DNA of 64,000 bases. Origin: Panax quinquefolius. Taxonomy: Eukaryota > Streptophyta > Magnoliopsida > Apiales > Araliaceae. The first letter of the stretch is position 1, and each line of letters starts with the position of its first letter. Below, piece after piece: positions 47,601-59,632 of the stretch. The translations under genes and the position numbers were made by a program. The stretch spans positions 54,693,800-54,757,799 of the forward strand of contig CM035173.1 in NCBI GenBank assembly GCA_020205615.1, written 5' to 3'. Below the pieces are notes generated by a model that saw nothing but the letters and a program-made list of their open reading frames with translations, did not search any database and was not told the DNA's origin.

Positions 47601-48949
47601 AGCAAACATCCTGGTTTTGGATCATCAGATCCCCAATCATTTCAGGTTTTCTAACCCTTCACTACATACAACTTCTCTTCACACTCATCTACCCCATTAG
47701 GGACAAACACATTTTTCTAACTAGCAGCCTGGTTTCGGATCGCCAGATCCTTTTCTGAACTTGGTTTTGAACCCTTACTCAACTCCGGTTATCCCACTAG
47801 GGATTAAACCTTTCACACCAGCAGTTTTATCCCACTAGGGATAAGACTTTTCACACCTACAGTTTATCCTGTACATGGGATTAAACTTTCTCCCCCACAG
47901 TTTGTCCTGAACATGGTATCAAACTTTTCATTGGCTACAAACTGTCCTGAACATGGGGCGAACTACGCCGACCTGATCTCCTTGATACACGGGAGTACGT
48001 AGGCAACCATTATTTATATAGTCTAGTCGCAATAAAACAAAAACAATAAAAACATTTCTAAACCCTTCTCATTACCAAAACAAAAAACAACAAAAACATC
48101 TCTACACCCCTTTCACATACAGCGGTGAACCTCCACGCCAGGTTCGAACTACGCAGACCTGATCTCCTCTTCAACAAGAGTACATAGGCAACCATTCATG
48201 GTTCGGTCTTACCCCCTACCACAATACAAAAACTTGTCAATGGTACTGGGATCAACCATCAATCCACCACATTTCATCGGCTTCAGACCAAAAGGATGGA
48301 ACTACCTGACCTCCCCACGTAAACGGGAAAATCGATGACCATCTAAGCTATGGTTGACTTCTCAAAGAGAAACACCAATCCATAAGAGATGGCACTAACT
48401 GGGCTCCCCCATACAAAGGAGTACTGGCGACCATTTGTGGTGCAGTCAACCTCAGAGAGGAAGCCACATTCCTCTGCACTTCTACATACAAAAACCAGTC
48501 CCAAGACACCAAAGAGGGTAGGGGATATACACAGATCAACAATCCATTCTGAATGATCCTGAGACATTTTAATGTCCATCCATCAAGGAGGAGTTTAAAA
48601 TACATCGAGATCACAAGCCTTGAAGAAATAGGCAAATATCAAGCAAGTAGCAATGCATAGCTAAAAGGGAAGTGATCAAAATATGTTTTCCTGCTATATA
48701 TAATGTTGTTTGATATATACAATGTAAACTATACATGACAAAATGGCTAAGCTAGTATGTATAGGAAAACACAAACTCATCTACAAATCAGTGTATATAC
48801 GAGCTATCAAGTCCAACATAGCATCTCTCTTAGAGGAAGAGGGTAACGTTGTGATCTCCTATACAAGGGTCTCTATACTCACTGACATACTCAATACCCG
48901 GCACTGTGGATACTACCGCAGCCTATGAAGTCTCCGTCTCCATCCACGC
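47601..48949 (+). other. Tat copy 2 3' noncoding region
   Basis: Parallels 18941-19532, then continues past the point where copy 1 breaks (~48215). About five ~38-40-bp units (47790-47980) show self-complementary cores; TTATCCCACTAGGGATAA at 47828-47845 is a perfect 7-bp stem with a 4-base loop. Two CTACG...CGTAG stem-loops lie near 47965-48005 and 48150-48190 (the second CGTAG has become CATAG). From 48215 to 48950 I see no sense gene. Confidence 0.65.
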
Positions 48950-50085
48950 AGAATACTCTGACGAACAGCCCGGATGTCTAACAGAAAAATTAGCTCTCTC
49001 ACGCTAATCTCAACAGGCATACACTCGGGATCGATCCTCTGCTGATAGATGGCGAGAAGCCACACACTGACCTAATGCCCCCTCAAAAGGATGGAAGTCC
49101 TGGAACTAGTCAAACTATGACATCACAGCCAGTGGGTGGTAGGTAGTCATGCCCCTCAAACCAACCAGAGGGAGATAATCCATGCCAAGAGCGTGGGTAA
49201 TGAAACTGTAGGGTGAACTGAGCCCTGTACACGGCAGGATGCCAAACAGATCTCTGATCCCTACCAAAAATACAGACCAAGATAAAGCGTCTGCACACTC
49301 TGATGGCTGAAAAGAGTAATACATAGCTATATCATGGGTAAAGCAGTACCCATGTCATCAGAAAGTGCCAATCGATCTCAAGTGTGACATATATATAACA
49401 TGACCAAGCTTCCTGTAAATACCCCTGCAGGGTAGGTGTTACAAAACGTGGTTGATCTCAACGTCTCTGCCACAATCATCGAAATAATGGTATGACCCTC
49501 CCTAAGAGCTCTCACTACCATGATAACACCGATGTCCAGCTCATCCATATACCGTGGCATGTATATATATGTCACTATGCACATCACGAGTACATCCACT
49601 ATGGCCACATGACACTGATCCTCTGGTGTGGTAAAATCCCTGGAGTGCCGCGCATAGCTGTCCACTGAGCCAAATCTGTCTATCAGAAAATATTGGGACA
49701 ATACATGGTCGGATGTAATCTCATCCTCTACTACTCTATGCCGCAACGCGGTGAGGGTCATGAACTACTGACGCATATCTCCGATCGCCATCTGAGCGTA
49801 TGGTCTGTCTAAGGGCAAAGCCGTCAACCGCTTATACTCCTCCAAGGTAGGAGTCAACTTCTGGGTCCCAACCCGAAAAACCTGCCTCTCCAGCACCCAA
49901 TGCTCTAGCATACCCTCCATAAAGCCTGCAGGAATCTGAAATATCAAGAGGGTCATGGAATAATGTAATAGCTTATCTATAATCACCCTATCTGGGGCTG
50001 ACATACTATCATACCAGGATCTCAGACGGGATGCCAATAATATTGGTGGAGTGTGATCTATGCGGCTGACTATCGAAGAAGACAT
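48950..50085 (-). pseudogene. Antisense accessory ORF B of Tat copy 2
   Basis: From ATG 50085 (MSSSIVSRIDHTPPILLASR) the frame is open for 106 codons, broken by one TAG (49765-49767), and continues in the same phase to 49378, about 235 codons in all. More decayed sequence follows to about 48950. Notable blocks: GFMEGMLEHWVLERQVFRVG, then TPTLEEYKRLTALPL, and VSMIVAETLRS-like sequence further on. The F.VG...TPTLEEY pattern resembles the N-terminal part of plant-mobile-domain / DUF7745-like proteins, often carried by plant retrotransposons. That family assignment is from memory and weak. Accessory ORFs in antisense 3' of pol are a known feature of some Tat elements. I see no promoter for it. 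Confidence 0.5.
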
Positions 50086-50109
50086 TTGTGTGGACTGTAT
50101 TATAAGACC

Positions 50110-51954
50110 ATCCAGGGGTCAATGCTGAATATCTCTGGACATACACACATATACATAACATGATAAATGCCTCTAAAGGATCTCTTCCTTTGAAGGAACT
50201 CTGCCCAAGTGTCGGATGAAAAAATGTGCCCAGTCCAACTGCCTAGTCAAACTGTCAATCTGTGTCAAATGAGTCGGATCTCGAACACAGGTCAGCCAAT
50301 CTGTCATTATCACGGATCCAGGAACCATATCCCCCATAAACTTAGTGGCACAGGTCTAGACTCTGATGGTACGAGGGGACCACCAGTGATAGAATGTATC
50401 CTAAATATGTGAACCCTCTGACAAAGTGTAGCCGTTAATACCCGTCAATGGGATGTCATCGACGGGCGACTGCAACATAAGCCAATAACGCCTGGAAGGA
50501 GGCAAGATCGGCACACGAATCTCTCATGTGGTTCTCTTAATAGCACGCTCTCCTAAATAGAGCTCCCATCCTCCATCTGTGAAGAGAGGAATCGTACGGG
50601 TGGATATCATGTGCTCGACACCAGTCAGGAATCCATCCTTAAATCCAACGGTCAAATGTTCCCCAGGGTAGGGAACCCAAGTGATGACATCAGCTGTCAA
50701 CAACTCCAACTGTAAGCGGCAATAGGTGAAACCCTCAGCTATAGGAACCACTGCCAAAATGGAGTGATGCCATCGCCGTCCTCGTGGATAGGTCTCTAAA
50801 CCTAACACACTTATAGGACATAAACATGGAAGCCTTTCATAGCCCCAAAACTACCAACACAAAGGCAATCATCTGCTATTAATGAACACTCTTAACCTGT
50901 ATATGGGAAATCAAAAGAGAAATACTCACCAGTAAAAATGGGTAAAATTTGAGCCAAGCCTCGGTCAAGCCCTGCGAACGCATGTACATTCCCTTAAGGA
51001 AATAGGCAAAGGTGTAGGAACCCCAATCATACTCTCCAATACGGTCCACCTCCTGAGTGGCATTAATCAAAACGAATGACACCGTAGAAGAGTTATCAGC
51101 TATGAAACAACCCCTGATAATCACCAGGAATAATCACCGAAGAATGCAATCCCTGACTCTTACATCAGTGGGTATGGATTCACTCAACAGCCCACTCATA
51201 GCATCTATGCTCAAAGGACTCGTATAGAAGGTCCTACCCTTGAGCGCCTCGATCGGAACTCCTAGCAAGGATCTGACGGCAGTCGGGGTAATATTCGTCG
51301 TACATGGCACTAGCGCCCCTCCAAACTCCATACCGGTGATAAACTACCAATCCATCGGCATCATCATCACCTCAAAATCCAACAAATGGAGAGACTGAGT
51401 ATGGTGAAACCAACGCTCAGACAATGCCCTGAGGTAACCCCAGGGACAACGATGGGGAAGAATGGAAAAGAATGCCCCAAAGCCCCAACTATGCACAATA
51501 CCTCAGTAATCTGGATGCAGAGCCTGATACAGGGAGTGTATGCTGAACTAGTTCCCTCGAGGCTGGGTAAAGCTGGGAACCTACATCACATACAAATCAA
51601 TGTTAAAATCCTTGCTCCTCCTCAATAGGAAAAAGGAAGATCAAATCCAGCTTTTACCTCATTTGCATGCAAGTAAACTGAGGGGTGGCGACTCAAATCA
51701 CCCAGGAGCTCTGGAATAGCCACCTGAATGCCTAAAAAATCCCTACGGAGAACATTAACAGCAGGTGCTGGAGCCACTACAGGTATATCCTCCTCCTCAT
51801 CCTCGACATCCGGTACATCAACCCGGATAGGACGTATCACTGCCTCCGCCAGACGATGAGGCTATCTAACTGAATGGGGTCGAGGCACTTCAGAAGCCCT
51901 CCTTCGCACACCTAAAGTGGTCCTACAGGAACTACTCGGCTGATTCGGATCCAT
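50110..51954 (-). pseudogene. Antisense accessory ORF A of Tat copy 2
   Basis: ATG 51954 (MDPNQPSSS) starts a frame with one TAG before an acidic stretch (DVPDVEDEEEDIPVVAPAPA) and RRDFLGIQVAIPELLGDLSR, ending at 51622. Other blocks are ITPTAVRSLLGVPIEALKGR (51331-51134), IRGCFIADNSSTVSFVLINA with IGEYDWGSYTFAYFLKGMYM (51124-50879), and LETYPRGRRWHHSILAVVPI (50808-50524). The D.SS..V....YDWGS pattern recalls plant mobile domain proteins; certainty is low. A strong splice-donor-like site, CTG|GTGAGT, lies at about 50931, but I found no acceptor that keeps the frame. Frame changes and stops show decay. Confidence 0.5.
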
Positions 51955-53706
51955 AATATTTGGACACGAGTCTCTAAATCACCTCAGAAAGGGAGTGATA
52001 AATTCTAACCAGGAGCATTTTATGCATTTTTATGACTATATGCATGCATGCATTACTTTAACATACGCCTACAGTAGAGTTAAAAATGCATGTCTACCCT
52101 ATGTTTAGACTTTTGGAAAATTTTTCCATAGTCTCCTTTATAAATAGGACTATCCACATGCACATAGGCATGACTAGGTGGCCATTCAATAGCACACCTA
52201 CCCACAGTCATAAACATCTTATAATGCATGAACATATTAAAGTCCCAATCTATGACGGTAAACTAATTACCAGGATTGCGTTGCTTTACTACCTTTACTC
52301 ATTTGTCCTTAAATAAGATAAGAAATAGCTGGGAAAAGGTACCAATTTGACTGTTTCAAAAGTTAATTTTTTTCACATCATTATGTTCAGAATAGTTTAA
52401 TACTAACATTTACTATGTTGAATATTTTTTATCAAGACATATGAGCATGCATATTCATTACTATGTGTTTAGACGCATTTTATATAAAAAGTCATTTTCC
52501 AATGGATAGAAACTGGAAAACAAGACATGCATATCGTTACGGAGACGATGTAGAGAACACTTGTACCGTGTGATGAATTTTGCGAGAAAGATGCCTTAAC
52601 TCAATGATCTCAAGAAGTGCTCATGATTTCTGTGCAAGTGCAACTTGAAAATAACTTATGAAAGCCATAGCTTCCTTAAAGGCCACCGACGGCTGGTCGC
52701 AGGTGTACCTGCCGCTCCCTTGGGTGGGGCCAACCCCTCCGACTTGGTCCATTTCAAGTTGTAAAGGAGTTCTCACAAGCTGAAAAAGCCAAATCAGGAA
52801 AAAAGATGCTACACGATTGAGCGGACTAGCCTAAAATCCTAGTTTTTAGAGACCAAATTATAGGTCTATGTGGCAATCATTGGTATTCGCCCAGATGTCG
52901 GCTTACTATATCAATGATCACAATTATTGTAAACTACATTCGGTAATACCTCACGAAGGTCAATGCTGTCAGTTCGGGGTCATCACTCCAAAACACTTCT
53001 CCCTAGTGGAAACTACCTACATTTCAACCGTTGAAACACATTTCAACAAAGGTCAAGCATCCTTGACATCACTTCAGTCATTGGCAAGTAAATCCAAAGA
53101 AGCATCGGAAGTCGTCCAATGATTTTAGCCATTGATGCACACGTCAGTGAAGGTCAAGTAGCCTTGACGTTATCCTCATCAGGGATTTCATCCATTGATG
53201 TACATTTTAGCGTGGGTCAGGCAACCTTGACAAACACAGACTATTGGCAGTAACTCCAACAGAACACTGAAAAGACTTGGTAATACAAACTAGGGAAGAA
53301 CATCCTCATCGGGGAGGACCAATGATGGAATATGTTATACACATCCTCAAAAGGCAAAGTACATCCCCACAGAGTCTCTTGCAATGAGAGGAACATCTAT
53401 GGCAGAAAATCTGTACCAAGGATTAAGGAATTTTGTGATAACCCCAATGTCAACATCCCTGAACTTCCTGAGAACTTTGGAGCACACATCCAAGCAGTTT
53501 GTCAGGGTTATCTGTGATAATTCCAGTCCTCTTCAAAAGTTATGGGAGCAAACAATTGTCACATCCCATTAGAAAATGGTCCAACAAACCACATACATCA
53601 TACATTTGCATCATGATGTAGTACATTGCATAATGAATATCTTGTTGCATTTCAAGTGTCTAGTATTCTTTATCATATCCATGTCATTACACTGCATGAA
53701 TATGAT
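51955..53706 (+). other. Tat copy 2 noncoding sequence before the polypurine tract
   Basis: About 1.75 kb without a gene I can support. It includes a GC-richer patch (52680-52740) and three diverged units ending GGTCAAGnANCCTTGAC (about 53029-53075, 53130-53170, 53193-53235). Such subrepeats before the 3' LTR are common in Tat elements. Short ORFs here (52868-53122, 53332-53572, 53576-53956) are not supported by motif or by a second copy. Confidence 0.5.
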
Positions 53707-53719
53707 AAAGAGGGGCATC
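53707..53719 (+). other. Tat polypurine tract
   Basis: AAAGAGGGGCATC directly precedes the right LTR, whose start TATAGACACTC aligns with TGTAGACACTC of the left LTR. Confidence 0.65.
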
Positions 53720-53799
53720 TATAGACACTCTAAATTTTACATTCTTGTTACTAACCTTGTAGGAGGGCAGAATCATCTTTCAAAAATAACCCGGGAAGA

Positions 53800-54310
53800 C
53801 AACTCAACTCAGTCCTGGAGACAACCCTGGGATACTCAGTTTTCCATCTCGGAGATAACCTCAAGATATTCAATACAGTCCCGGAGACAACCCCGGGAGA
53901 TTCAATTTCAACCTCGAAGACAACCCCGAGGAATGCAGTTTCAGTTCCGGAGATAACCCCGGAATCCTCAGCGCCATCTCGAAGACAACCCCGAGATGTT
54001 CAATCCCAATCCCGAAGACAACCCCGGGATCTTCAATCCAACCTCAGAGATAACACTGAGGGATGTAGTTGCAGTTCTAGTGATAACCCCGAAAATGCTC
54101 TTTTCCACTTCTAGCAATCAGCTTCATTACTCGGTGATAGCCCCGAGGAACTCATTCCCCAAGCCCGGAGATAACCCCGAGAGGTCAGGAAAACCTCAGA
54201 GACAACCCTGAGGATGGTCAACACCCGCAGCAGTCCAATCTCAGAGATAACCATGAGCAATGGCTGCTAAATCAACTCAAACCGGAGATAATTCCAGTGA
54301 GGGTCAGAAT
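53800..54310 (+). repeat. Array of covarying short inverted repeats in the right Tat LTR
   Basis: About 14 units at ~33-bp spacing with a near-constant loop AGAYAACC. Perfect stems (left arm / right arm): TCCCGG/CCGGGA (53879-53898), CCTCG/CGAGG (53912-53931), TTCCGG/CCGGAA (53945-53964), CATCTCG/CGAGATG (53975-53998), ATCCCG/CGGGAT (54009-54030), CCTCAG/CTGAGG (54042-54061), CTCGG/CCGAG (54130-54147) and CCTCAG/CTGAGG (54194-54213). The arms differ between units but remain complementary within each. It lies upstream of the TATA box (U3), so it would be present near the 3' end of element RNA. Confidence 0.88.
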
Positions 54311-54719
54311 CATCATTTTGCCATCTCGATCCCAAATTGCGCCATCTTAACAATATTCAGATATACATTCTACACAAAAATGTCTTACAAGAACCAAAGA
54401 GATTCAATCCCGAGTGACTACTACACAAGACAACACATCTGATAAAATTTGAAACCTAAAGACCAAGGGCATGGTCCCATCTTCCTGTCTTTGTACAACC
54501 TCTAATCACATGTCATTGTGTAGCTCTCGACAATAGCATGCCAAAAAGGTCTTATACACCTTGATCGGATGCCCGGATTGAAGTTCTAAAAGTTTGAGCG
54601 AACAACACGTTGCACGCGTGTACGTACTTTGAGACGGTGGGACACGCGGAGCCCGGGACACCCCAGACAACGGCAGGTGCATCTGCGGCTACCGTAGGTA
54701 CACCTTCAACTCCCCTCTC

Positions 54720-54727
54720 TATAAATA
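54720..54727 (+). promoter_or_regulatory. TATA box of the Tat right LTR
   Basis: TATAAATA within the self-complementary context CCCTCTCTATAAATAGAGGG, preceded by a GC-rich stretch (about 54600-54700) that contrasts with the AT-rich surroundings. The left and middle LTRs lack this whole segment. Confidence 0.7.
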
Positions 54728-54889
54728 GAGGGCTTGTGGCAGCCATTTTGTATAGATAAAAGGCGAGGAAGCCTTGTCCAATTTGCTTTGTACACACTAT
54801 AAACTGAGTGCTTTCTCATTTTAAACACTTGTGAGCTTCTATATAGCTATATTTTTACCGACGAGAGCCGAGGGTTCATCCATTTAAAG

Positions 54890-55038
54890 CTATTAAAGTC
54901 TACTTTAGTAGTCCATTGTAAGCCTTCTTATACTTTCTAAAGCCTTTCTCCACTATTGGGCACACACAGTTCTTCACGTTGAGGGTCGTGTTGCGTGTGT
55001 ATGCCCGAACTTCGGTCCGTGGCTTTTATTTCTTTTTG

Positions 55039-55075
<37 letters not shown>

Positions 55076-55132
55076 TAACATTATCGAGTTATGCCTCAAT
55101 TGAGCCTGGATTTACATCTGGAGCGTTTATTG

Positions 55133-55184
<52 letters not shown>

Positions 55185-55342
55185 TATATACTAACTATTA
55201 AAGTCTACTTTAGTAGTCCATTGTAAGCCTTCTTACACTTTCTAAAGCCTTTCTCCACTATTGGGCACACGCAGCCTTCACGTTGAGGGTCGTGTTGCGT
55301 GTGTGTATACCCTTGATCATTCGCGTGGCTTTTATTTCTTTT

Positions 55343-55408
<66 letters not shown>

Positions 55409-55461
55409 CATTATCGAGTTATGCCTCAATTGAGCACGGATTTACATCTGAGCGTTTATTG

Positions 55462-55510
<49 letters not shown>
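54890..55510 (+). repeat. Tandem duplication of ~305 bp with TA microsatellites in the right Tat LTR
   Basis: The segment starting CTATTAAAGTCTACTTTAG occurs at 54890 and again at about 55195. Both carry CTATTGGGCACAC, GTTGAGGGTCGTGTTGCGTG and TTTATTTCTTTTTGT, then TA arrays, then TTATCGAGTTATGCCTCAAT, and end in another TA array. More TA arrays follow at about 55660-55702 and 56265-56310. ORFs here are translations of the TA repeats (Ile-Tyr runs). Confidence 0.85.
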
Positions 55511-55514
<4 letters not shown>

Positions 55515-55657
55515 GTGGTCGAACTCGTTTCGATGAGCCTCAGATTTACATCCTGAGACATTTACTTCTTTTGTATATATATAAATACTTATATATATGT
55601 TGTTTCTATCAAACTCTGTTTGATTAAGCCTAGATTTCACATCCGGTGCATTTACCA

Positions 55658-55706
<49 letters not shown>

Positions 55707-55835
55707 TTTAGTCTGCTGAGTTTACTTAAGTGGCCTTTTCTTTACTTTTATTTATTTTGCCCACTTTGAGGTTACTTGAGGCGGTTGATCGCTTTATTGC
55801 TTTATTTATATTTTCTCAATCCCTATATATATATA

Positions 55836-56080
55836 GGGTGCGGATCTTAAGTGACCCTTTATCCAACTCACTGAGCTCACCCCCTTTAGCGACGGAGCCA
55901 AGACGGTGATGATTCGATCATACATCAAGTAAATACATACTTTTAGCGACATTATATGTTGTCCGTCGCTAAAAGTATGTATTTACGATTTGTATGTAAC
56001 CGAACCGTCGTCGCTCGTCGTCGCTAAAAAGGGGGTGAGCTTCAGTGAGTGATATAAGGTGAGCTTAAGATCCAGAACTC
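55836..56080. mobile_element. Palindromic MITE-like insertion
   Basis: About 245 bp whose two halves are reverse complements. Left part GGATCTTAAG...CTCACTGAGCTCACCCCC pairs with right part GGGGGTGAGCTTCAGTGAG...CTTAAGATCC. The centre is a near-perfect hairpin (AAATACATACTTTTAGCGAC at about 55931-55950 and its complement at about 55965-55984). It sits in a TA tract, with TATATA on both sides, consistent with a TA-type target. The corresponding region of the left and middle Tat LTRs lacks it. No transposase. Superfamily not determined. Confidence 0.75.
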
Positions 56081-56263
56081 TATATAGTCCGATTCGGTCA
56101 GGACTCCGAATTTTAGTACTTATCCCACCTTTTTTTATTCTTTTTTTTTTAAAACAACTAAATTTTTTAAAATATTTTATGGAACTAAATTTTTCCACAA
56201 TACATTGTTTTGGGTGTGATTTAAAATTTGGGTCCGTATTTTTATCGTGTCCGGAGAGTCTCT

Positions 56264-56311
<48 letters not shown>

Positions 56312-57014
56312 TACTTATATATATATATTTACTGCTTATATATATATAATTGTTTACAGCTTTCATATAATTTGCTATATCATATGAGCCTAGGAATCAT
56401 GTGATCACAAATTCATTCTACTAAATCTAGATTCGGTTCCCGTGATAGACATTTTGAGTTGTACACGACTTGTAAATTATTCACGGTGTTTGAATTTCCT
56501 TAGACAGCTCTCATGCCCACAAGAAGTTCGGCACTACTTTTTATTTTCTCTAAGATGCTTCGCATCTCAAAAATAAAAGCAATCAAGTCGAACACATAAT
56601 AAAATGGAAGTATCAAAGACCTCAATTACTATTGAGCACAAGGGTTTGAAAAACCTCTTTTTACAAAACATCACTGTTATATCTTGTTAAAACTGAATTT
56701 TTATACAGAAATTCAAACCCTTTGTATATAGGTGCGAACGAGGCATAGCACTACTTCTAGATAATTGCACATTTCTCCACACACACACATTCATATAACA
56801 GTTTAAATAAAAAGTGGTGGTCACCGTGGCAACACAGATGTCGGGGGGTGCCTAACACCTTCCCTCCACATAACCAAGTCCTCGGACCCTAACGAATCTC
56901 GGTTTCATAGACCTGTTAAATAGTGTCACATCACTGGGTCAATGTGCAAATCTTTTCTCGATTGTGTTGGTACAACCATTTAAAAAACCAACTGACGACT
57001 CTTACAATCATAAT

Positions 57015-59632
57015 TGTAAGACCCCAATTTCCTCTATTTATTATTTTAAAATAGTAAGGGTTGATTTGATTAATGTGGTTAGTTATGAGTAAAATGTGCA
57101 AATATTTCAAATAAGCAAGTGGTTATAAAATATTTATTATTGTCGGGGAATATTCGTTTGGTCGTGGAATATTCTTCTTTGTCGGGAATATTTAATGACG
57201 ACTGCAGTAGCGACCTTGTGTGTTGGCCCATAACTGAAAAGTGATTGGATGAAGAAAACGACAAGTATAAGTTGTTTATAAATAACGGCGTAGTTGTTAC
57301 CGTTAATACTGTTGAAATACTCGGTGTTTAAAATACAGTAGCACACGGTATTCTACCAATTATTGATTCTTACGTAAGAAGGCACTACTCAATAATTGTT
57401 ACAGTAATTACTGTTCAATATTTTATTATATTGATTCAATAATTGCTACGTTGATATTTAATATTATTGTTGTTTTAATAATTGTTACTACACAGTATTT
57501 TCCTTTATCAAATCAATAATTCATATTATTTGAATAATATTATTAGATAGCATTATTGACAATGTCTAGAAAGTTACATCTAAGGAGAGGTTTGGTCACC
57601 TAATTGCATCGCCAAACGAGGAGAAATCCTTATTGAAAGCCCTCTCTTTCTTGGGAGCGACACAGTTGTCGATGATTGTGATTACTGTAATATTATTTAT
57701 GAATAATTAATTATTAATTATTATGATAAGGAAAATATTCATTTTATGTGGATATAGATGGAGAAAATTTTAATGTGACAATTGTTCAAAATTGATATTT
57801 TATCCTTTCTGATAAAATAATTCATTTAAATATATTATTATATTTTAATAATATAATAGTGGTGATATTTTTTACAATGAATGTGGGATATATGAATAAA
57901 TGAGGAGGAATAGTATTTTTGTAACTAAAAATATTTAAAACATGTTTTTCATGTTTGTGGAACTCATTTCTTGACTAAAATTTGATTATAGCCTGTAAAA
58001 TCGTTCGTATGTGGATTTCGGTCAATTCTGTTTGGAATTTGGAAAAACTTAAACTTACAAAGTTGTAGAGAATTGAATTTCCTATCGAATGGACATAAGA
58101 TTCGAATTTTTCTTATAAAAAGGCTATTTATTATGAATTATTGAAGCTCTGAAGTTCCAGAATAATTGATTTTTGGGAGTTTTAATTGTTTTATTTAAGA
58201 AAAATATTTTTCACACATTGGTGGGCCCCACTTGCACATGTTAATGGCTGAAATCAGATGTCTTTGGTGTGCGTAGGAATTTATAAAAAAATATATTAAT
58301 ATTTTATTATATTTTCTGCTTTGGTGTTCTAAGCATTTTCCTATAAATAAGGTGCTTATGTTAGAATTGAAAATCACAACAAAAACAAATTTTCTCGCTC
58401 TTTCTCTCTCTATATTATCGAGCGTATTCTTGTGAGTATTTTGATACTTTGAGTGTTGCTATACGGAGTGCAAGTTCCTTCAACACTATATCAAGTATTC
58501 CAATCAAATCTTGTCTTTTTTCGAGATAAGGGATGTTATTTTTTTTAAATGATATTATTTCTTCTAATATCATTTTTCATAATATTAGTAAGATTTTTCT
58601 TGTGAAATTCTTGTCTTTTAGTTAATTCGGGGTTACTATTCATGTATACGACATTACATTATTCACGTATCTGACACTATTCACGAATACAAAGACTATT
58701 CACGTAAAAATTAAATTTTTGTTTTTGTCCAAAATATCTATTATGGATACTAGTTTTGATTGTATCCATGTTTTGATCATTCTTGAATTTTACTTCACTA
58801 TGATTATTTATGAAGTATTTTTGAACTCGGATTGTTTAAAGTACGAATCCTTAATATTTGTTCTTTTGTTTCACTGGATTCATTTTCTTTAAAATATTTT
58901 TCATCATCCTCAGTCCTAAATGATGATATTGCTGGATATCTTTGGCCTGTAGTGCAAAGATGGTTGATTTTTTTATGAATATCTTTGGCCGTAGTGCAAA
59001 GATGTACAAGTGTTGAGATGAACATGTCCAACTGTTGAATATCTTTGGCCTGTAGTGCAAAGATGAATATTTAATTTAAGATGTATATTGATTAATGTTA
59101 TAGGGATAAAATATTGATGATGGATTTTTAAAATCATAGAAGATAGTAGATTTCATTCTCTACGTAACTCTTCTAATGAATTGTTATTTCCTCTGCGAAT
59201 ATTGATTTAAAACTTGTTGTCTACTGTATTCTATCAGATTTTTCCCTATTGAAGACTAATGATAATTTGTTCTATATTATCTTAGTCATAATATTCTTTA
59301 TTGGGCTAGTTGAGCTCACCCTTTTCCTTTTTGTTCCATTTTTCTTCTCAGGAGGCCAGAATGTAGCGAGTTCTAGTCGAGGAATGGAATGATGGTTCTA
59401 GAAAGTTATTTTAGTAGTCCTCACCATTTTTGTAAAATAGTATATCAATAATTGTAATGAGAACTTATTTGAGTGTAGATATTGTCTAGAAGATAATATT
59501 TGTATTTAAACTCATAGTTTATGTGTTGTCGTATTTTACATGACAATTGTATTAATAAAGTTGTAGTTGTTTTTGTACCATGTTTTTGGTGACTCAGAAT
59601 GGGTGATGTATACCTATTTTGGGAGCGTCACA
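57015..59632 (+). repeat. Tekay-type solo LTR in the right Tat LTR (2,618 bp)
   Basis: TGTAAGACCCC...GGGAGCGTCACA with no internal element sequence. TSD ATAAT on both sides (57010-57014, 59633-59637). The middle Tat LTR shows the uninterrupted neighbourhood (CCAAATTGTCGACATATAC, ~20549). TATA box 58342-58349; three ATCTTTG/CAAAGAT hairpins (about 58935-59065). It is the product of LTR-LTR recombination that removed a whole Tekay element. Confidence 0.94.

Noticed and set aside
48743..48928. 61-codon plus-strand ORF in the Tat 3' region
   Set aside because: Short, no motif, and no counterpart in copy 1, where this region is deleted, so it cannot be supported.
50879..50940. Intron in antisense ORF A (donor CTG|GTGAGT)
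   Set aside because: No acceptor downstream joins to the next block in frame; nearby AG sites give a stop or the wrong phase.
53029..53235. CRISPR-like look of regularly spaced repeats (also the Tat LTR array)
   Set aside because: Plant nuclear context, diverged repeats, no unique spacers of fixed length and no cas genes.
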